Part shown: piece by piece, positions 60,429 through 64,000 of the stretch
Layout: each line of letters begins with the position of its first letter
Numbering within the stretch: the stretch's first letter is position 1
Assembly: GCA_045647525.1 (NCBI GenBank)
Contig: JAZRMK010000048.1
Span: forward strand, 1-64,000
Reading direction: 5' to 3'
Origin: UMGS172 sp045647525
Lineage (GTDB): Bacteria; Bacillota; Clostridia; Oscillospirales; Acutalibacteraceae
Length of the DNA: 64,000 nt
Notes under the pieces: generated by a model
Database searches by the model: none
The model's input: the letters and a program-made list of their open reading frames with translations, nothing else
What the model was told of the DNA's origin: nothing
Position numbers and translations under genes: made by a program

Positions 60429-62738
60429 TTACACTGCCTTTTCCAGTATCGCGGCGAAGACGGTTATATCATCATCATGACCATCACTGCGTCTACGCCT
60501 TGCCGCCGTTGCGATTTTTTCCGACAACTGCTTTGCTCCGCCACCGCGCCATGATTCGATTTCTGCGCAGATCCAGTCGGTGCCGTCGGTCGTAACTCCG
60601 TCCGACACCATAATGAGAATGTCATCCTCTTTTAAGGTCACCACCGCTTTATCAAAACCAACCTCGTTTAAAATTCCCGCAGGCAAGGTTTTGCATTCTG
60701 CTCTGCCCGTTCTTCCGTTTCGGCGCACAAGGGTGGGTGCCGCACCGGCTTTGAGCAGTTCTGTTTTTCCGCTGAAAAGGTCAATGCAGGAGATATCGAG
60801 CGTTGCCAGTGATTCGTCGCTTGATGTAAAAAGCATCGCAGAGTTCACCATCTTCAATGGGCTGTCGTAGCCGAAGCCTCCTTTATGCAGTCGTTCAGCC
60901 AATCCCGCAGTCATCGCCGAATCGACCGCAGCCCTTCCACCACTGCCCATTCCGTCACTTAAAATAACTACCAAACGGCCTCTGCCGTCGAAAAAATGCC
61001 GGCAGGTATCTCCGCAGAGTTTGTTCTTGCCCTGATTAAACTGGGTGCAGTAGCAGTCGACAGAAAAGACCGCCTTTTCGGTCGCGGTGATGTAATATGC
61101 TCTGCCTGAACGGGTTATTTCGGGCGGTTCAAATTCACGCTCGCAAACCTCTTCTATCCGTTCTAAAACGCGCGCTCGGTTAATGGGCATTTCGGGTGCT
61201 TCTCGTAGTTTGATTTCAACCGTTATTCGTGAGAATTTATCTACCACGCAGCTACATTCGTCTGCCCTTAAATCCAACTCTCTCAACGCGGCGGCAACTC
61301 TGTTTGCGAGGGCAATATCATACCTTTGGGCAGTGCGAAACTCCTCCGACAACTCCCCCAGCATATCGGCAACACCGGTCATCTGGTCCGATACCACGCT
61401 TCGCATTTCCGAAACTCTTTTTTCCGCCGAGACTGCGCTTAAAAAGTCTGTGTAATAACGGCATAACGATGCCTCAAAGCGCTCGGGTCTTAAACATTTT
61501 TCGCGAAACTCGTCAGGCACATCGGCAAGCTCTAACGGTCGGCAAGACCTTATTGCCTCGCAGAAACCTAAAACAGCATCAACGGTTGTTTTTCGGTTCT
61601 TCTCCCAACAGTTGAGCATAAAGGTACATCCTCGGCACGCGTCATTTTCAACATCGTGTAAAACATTGACGAAATTAGGCTTTTTTGCAAGACTCAAACA
61701 CCTCGACACATCTTCAACTGTTTCGGAAACTCCCTTTAAAGCCGCCGAAGCAAAGCCCAATCGCATTGTCAACGTTCTTCTTAATCCTGCTGTATCGGGC
61801 GTGATGACACGCGGATTCAAAACACTACCCATTCTTGCGGAAATCTTTCGCGGCACTATCAGGAAAATGACACTTGCTAATATTGATTCCAACAGTGACG
61901 ACACTGAAACTGCCGAGCCGGAAGAAACAATTACCCACATCAGACAAACCGAAGGAGGACAAATCGCCGCCATCAGTTTCCCCAAACTGCAAAATGCACC
62001 CGTTACGAGCCCTGTTATCGACAAAATAAATGCAGTTTCGACACTTTGCCCAGACACAACACTTGCAAACCCGACCGAAAGTGACGCAATAGCCGAAGCA
62101 CCTGCTCTGCCATAACGCGCAGCGAACAATATCAGTAATATGCCAAAAGTTTTGCCTACGGACAGGCCCGCTACCTCAACATTTATTACCGACATCAAGC
62201 CTAAACTTACGGCAATCAGTGTAGAGGCGGTTTGCTCTTGTGTCAACCCTGCAATCTTTTCCCATTTTATTGCAGTTGCTCTGCGTATAAAGTATGCTCC
62301 GCCCCCTGCAAGCAGACCTTCCGACACCCCTAATATGCCTTCTTTTAAAAACGACTGTCCTGCCGCCGCAACACCTACACCCGACACAACGGTTGCCGCA
62401 ACAACGCCTGACCAAAGCGGATTTTTGAAAACAGGTTTTACTCCGCTTAATATAAATCTTATCGCGACGATTGCAATTAAAGCCGCCGCATATTTAAATG
62501 CTGATACCGAAAAGGGCGGAAATATGTATCCAAAAAACGCACCCAATGCCGTTGAAAACATATACTTCATCGGCAACCCTGCCGTTATTGCAGCACCCAG
62601 CGGTGCTATTCCGCCCCAGAGTGTTGTTCTTGACATTAAAAATCCGAAAATCAACGATACTATATGATATACAATAGCGCCCAACCGTTCACCCGCATCT
62701 TCAAATACCACAGTTTTTGCGTTTGCCATTTCCTTCAT
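60429..62738 (-). CDS. spoIIE: Stage II sporulation protein E (PP2C phosphatase)
   Basis: 769 aa. N-terminal membrane region of about ten helices (to about residue 300), a central oligomerisation region with CRGCTFMLNCW, and a C-terminal PP2C domain with LSDGMGSGGRA, MVSDGVTTDG and DGHDDDITV carrying the metal-binding aspartates. SpoIIE dephosphorylates SpoIIAA to free sigma-F in the forespore and acts at the polar septum. ATG 62738 with AAAGGA at 9 nt. It is monocistronic here. Confidence 0.96.
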   Translation of the reverse strand: MKEMANAKTVVFEDAGERLGAIVYHIVSLIFGFLMSRTTLWGGIAPLGAAITAGLPMKYMFSTALGAFFGYIFPPFSVSAFKYAAALIAIVAIRFILSGVKPVFKNPLWSGVVAATVVSGVGVAAAGQSFLKEGILGVSEGLLAGGGAYFIRRATAIKWEKIAGLTQEQTASTLIAVSLGLMSVINVEVAGLSVGKTFGILLILFAARYGRAGASAIASLSVGFASVVSGQSVETAFILSITGLVTGAFCSLGKLMAAICPPSVCLMWVIVSSGSAVSVSSLLESILASVIFLIVPRKISARMGSVLNPRVITPDTAGLRRTLTMRLGFASAALKGVSETVEDVSRCLSLAKKPNFVNVLHDVENDACRGCTFMLNCWEKNRKTTVDAVLGFCEAIRSCRPLELADVPDEFREKCLRPERFEASLCRYYTDFLSAVSAEKRVSEMRSVVSDQMTGVADMLGELSEEFRTAQRYDIALANRVAAALRELDLRADECSCVVDKFSRITVEIKLREAPEMPINRARVLERIEEVCEREFEPPEITRSGRAYYITATEKAVFSVDCYCTQFNQGKNKLCGDTCRHFFDGRGRLVVILSDGMGSGGRAAVDSAMTAGLAERLHKGGFGYDSPLKMVNSAMLFTSSDESLATLDISCIDLFSGKTELLKAGAAPTLVRRNGRTGRAECKTLPAGILNEVGFDKAVVTLKEDDILIMVSDGVTTDGTDWICAEIESWRGGGAKQLSEKIATAARRRRSDGHDDDITVFAAILEKAV

Positions 62739-62789
62739 TTTTCACAGTCCTTTACATAATCCGTCACGGGTATTATACGGCAATATGTT

Positions 62790-62804
62790 TGACACAAAGT
62801 GTCA
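62790..62804. promoter_or_regulatory. Palindrome and possible 0A box upstream of spoIIE
   Basis: TGACAC - aaa - GTGTCA. On the minus strand TGTCAAA, one base from the Spo0A box TGTCGAA, lies 10 nt upstream of a TATAAT in the spoIIE leader, with no consensus -35, as expected for a Spo0A-activated promoter. Confidence 0.5.
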
Positions 62805-62961
62805 CACTGTGCTTAATATTTTTGATTTGTTTTGGCATAAAATGACTTTTAATAGAAAGTTTTGGCGTAATTATAAAATTTGCAAAATTTAAGACAAAAA
62901 AAGCATAATTCGCCCTTATTCCGAAAAAATAACAAAGAACAATTTTTTTGAGGTGAATTTT

Positions 62962-63138
62962 ATGAAAAGATGTATGAGTTTTGCCAAAGGTATGGCTTGG
63001 GGAATACTTGCAGGTATCAGCGTTGCGGTTGCAGTGAAGTGTGTTTGTTCTAAAAGCCGCCGAATGAGAAAATGTACCAATCGCGCCGCCAGAACCGTTT
63101 CGGGAATAATGGACGACATACAGGAACTTTTGAGATAA
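62962..63138 (+). CDS. Small membrane protein, 58 aa
   Basis: ATG 62962 with SD GAGGTG. One membrane helix (GMAWGILAGISVAVAVKCV) followed by a basic, helical tail (KSRRMRKCTNRAARTV). The helix-plus-charged-tail layout resembles YtxH-like proteins. It is just upstream of the TSUP pair and divergent from spoIIE. Function unknown. Confidence 0.65.
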   Translation: MKRCMSFAKGMAWGILAGISVAVAVKCVCSKSRRMRKCTNRAARTVSGIMDDIQELLR

Positions 63139-63139
63139 A

Positions 63140-63511
63140 GTGAAGAATTTAAAGAAAAGCAGAAAGTCACTCTTCCTTTTTTCAGGCGGAGTGACGGCAG
63201 GGTTCTTGAACGGTCTTTTCGGTGCAGGCGGAGGCTTGGTTGCCGTACCGCTTTTAAAATCGTCGGGGCTTGACCGCAAAACTGCCCACGCCAACTCGGT
63301 TGCGGTTATTGCACCGCTGTCGGTTTTGAGTGCATCACTCTACATTTTAAATGGCTCGGTCACAGTAGCCGACGCCGTTCCTTACATTCCGTCAGGTGTT
63401 GTCGGAGCTGTGACAGGTGCTCTGCTGCTACGAAAGATCCCCTCCGGAACATTGCGACGCATTTTCGGAATTTTTATTCTTATTGCGGGAGTGAGGCTCT
63501 TACTGAAATGA
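63140..63511 (+). CDS. TSUP (TauE/SafE) permease, half-size, first
   Basis: 123 aa from GTG 63140 (SD weak). One TSUP repeat: GGVTAGFLNGLFGAGGGLVAVPLL, HANSVAVIAPLSVLSASLY, YIPSGVVGAVTGALLL. Full TSUP proteins have two such repeats in about 250 residues. The next gene encodes the other repeat, overlapping by 4 nt. Likely transports sulfite, sulfonate or a carboxylate as a heterodimer. Confidence 0.78.
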   Translation: MKNLKKSRKSLFLFSGGVTAGFLNGLFGAGGGLVAVPLLKSSGLDRKTAHANSVAVIAPLSVLSASLYILNGSVTVADAVPYIPSGVVGAVTGALLLRKIPSGTLRRIFGIFILIAGVRLLLK

Positions 63512-63918
63512 GTTTGCTTACCATTATTGCAGGTTTTATTTCAGGCTTTGTCGGAAGTTTGGGATTGGGCGGCGGTGGCATACTGCTAATGTACTTTTCG
63601 CTCTTCACCGATATCGCACCGCAAAAGGCAGGCGGTATAAATCTTCTTGCCTTCTTGCCTGTCGGCACGGTTGCTGTCATCACCTACACTTTCAAAAATA
63701 TGATAAAATGGAAAACCGTCCTAAATGTGATTTTGGGTGGCATAATCGGTGTGGGAGTTGGGGTGATGCTCAACAGTATGATAGACACATTTTATCTATC
63801 AAAAATATTTGCAGCCGGACTCATCGTGTTTGGGTTAACACAAGTAATACCGTTTAAAGTTTTAAAGGAATTCTTTAAAACTCGCCATTCCTCCCCCACC
63901 GAAAATGACACTTTATGA
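63508..63918 (+). CDS. TSUP (TauE/SafE) permease, half-size, second
   Basis: 136 aa. FISGFVGSLGLGGGGILLMYF, KAGGINLLAFLPVGTVAVITY and LGGIIGVGVGVMLNSMI are the second TSUP repeat. ATG overlaps the stop of the first half-gene (ATGA). The overlap in different frames means a fusion is not simply broken by a stop codon; a natural split is likely. Confidence 0.78.
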   Translation: MSLLTIIAGFISGFVGSLGLGGGGILLMYFSLFTDIAPQKAGGINLLAFLPVGTVAVITYTFKNMIKWKTVLNVILGGIIGVGVGVMLNSMIDTFYLSKIFAAGLIVFGLTQVIPFKVLKEFFKTRHSSPTENDTL

Positions 63919-63940
63919 GTGCCATTTCTCATCAAATACA

Positions 63941-63976
63941 AAAACCTCCGAAGAGCAACACTTCGGAGGTTTTTTA
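63941..63976 (+). terminator. Terminator of the TSUP pair
   Basis: AAAACCTCCGAAG - agcaaca - CTTCGGAGGTTTTTT. Confidence 0.9.
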
Positions 63977-64000
63977 TTACGCATTTGTTTATTTACAGTC

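Noticed and set aside
61612..62667. Long open frames antisense to spoIIE
   Set aside because: They mirror the membrane region of spoIIE, have no SD and resemble no family.

Overview
The window looks like chromosome from a spore-forming, Gram-positive anaerobe of the Clostridia, probably Oscillospirales/Ruminococcaceae-like. This is inference: it carries sigma-K, SpoIIE, YqfC/YqfD, YlbJ and a SpoIIQ-like peptidase, the Firmicutes order yqfC-yqfD-phoH-ybeY-era-yqzL-recO-mutS2, many lipoboxes, strong SD sites with frequent TTG/GTG starts, sigma-A promoters and many hairpin-plus-T terminators. No rRNA, CRISPR array, transposase or integrase was seen.

Layout. 0-9.8 kb: PAP2 protein, two XRE regulators, a histidine phosphatase, a GH16-fold lipoprotein lacking its catalytic glutamates, sigK, a polar amino-acid ABC operon, a candidate short RNA and an M23 peptidase. 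9.8-16 kb: a MacB/FtsX-type exporter, a transglutaminase-like lipoprotein, an LCP-like protein, tRNA-Val and a two-domain lipoprotein. 16.1-23.9 kb: histidine operon yerC-hisZGDCBHAF-hisIE, in which an ochre codon separates HisI from an otherwise intact HisE. 23.9-28.6 kb: a capsule/exopolysaccharide control operon on the minus strand (CpsB phosphatase with an ATA start, a DUF5011-like protein, two Wzz/BY-kinase fusions). 28.7-43.5 kb: metY, rpe, mecA-like, phosphohexomutase, EamA transporter, a YgjP-like metalloprotein, YfhO, a YfbR-like nucleotidase, a PASTA pseudokinase, rsmE and mutS2. 43.5-49.9 kb: recO-yqzL-era-ybeY-phoH-yqfD-yqfC, then ylbJ and a small Cys4 protein.

50-57.7 kb is an accessory island next to tRNA-His and tRNA-Gln. 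It looks more A+T-rich and holds mostly unrecognised genes. An exact 87-bp direct repeat carries the 3' end of tRNA-Gln and its terminator. The island encodes a two-WYL regulator fused to leucine-rich repeats and a PolC-derived protein that has lost the polymerase catalytic aspartates. Five of its transcription units share one promoter architecture: a CCCAAATTTATCC-like element exactly 12 nt upstream of the -10 box. I regard this WYL-LRR / PolC-like / shared-promoter island as the best candidate for an undescribed system; its function is unknown.

57.7-64 kb: a lipoprotein with DnaJ-type CxxCxGxG motifs, a small XRE regulator divergent from a possible leaderless 28-residue peptide, a zinc-ribbon membrane protein, spoIIE, and two half-size TSUP permease genes.
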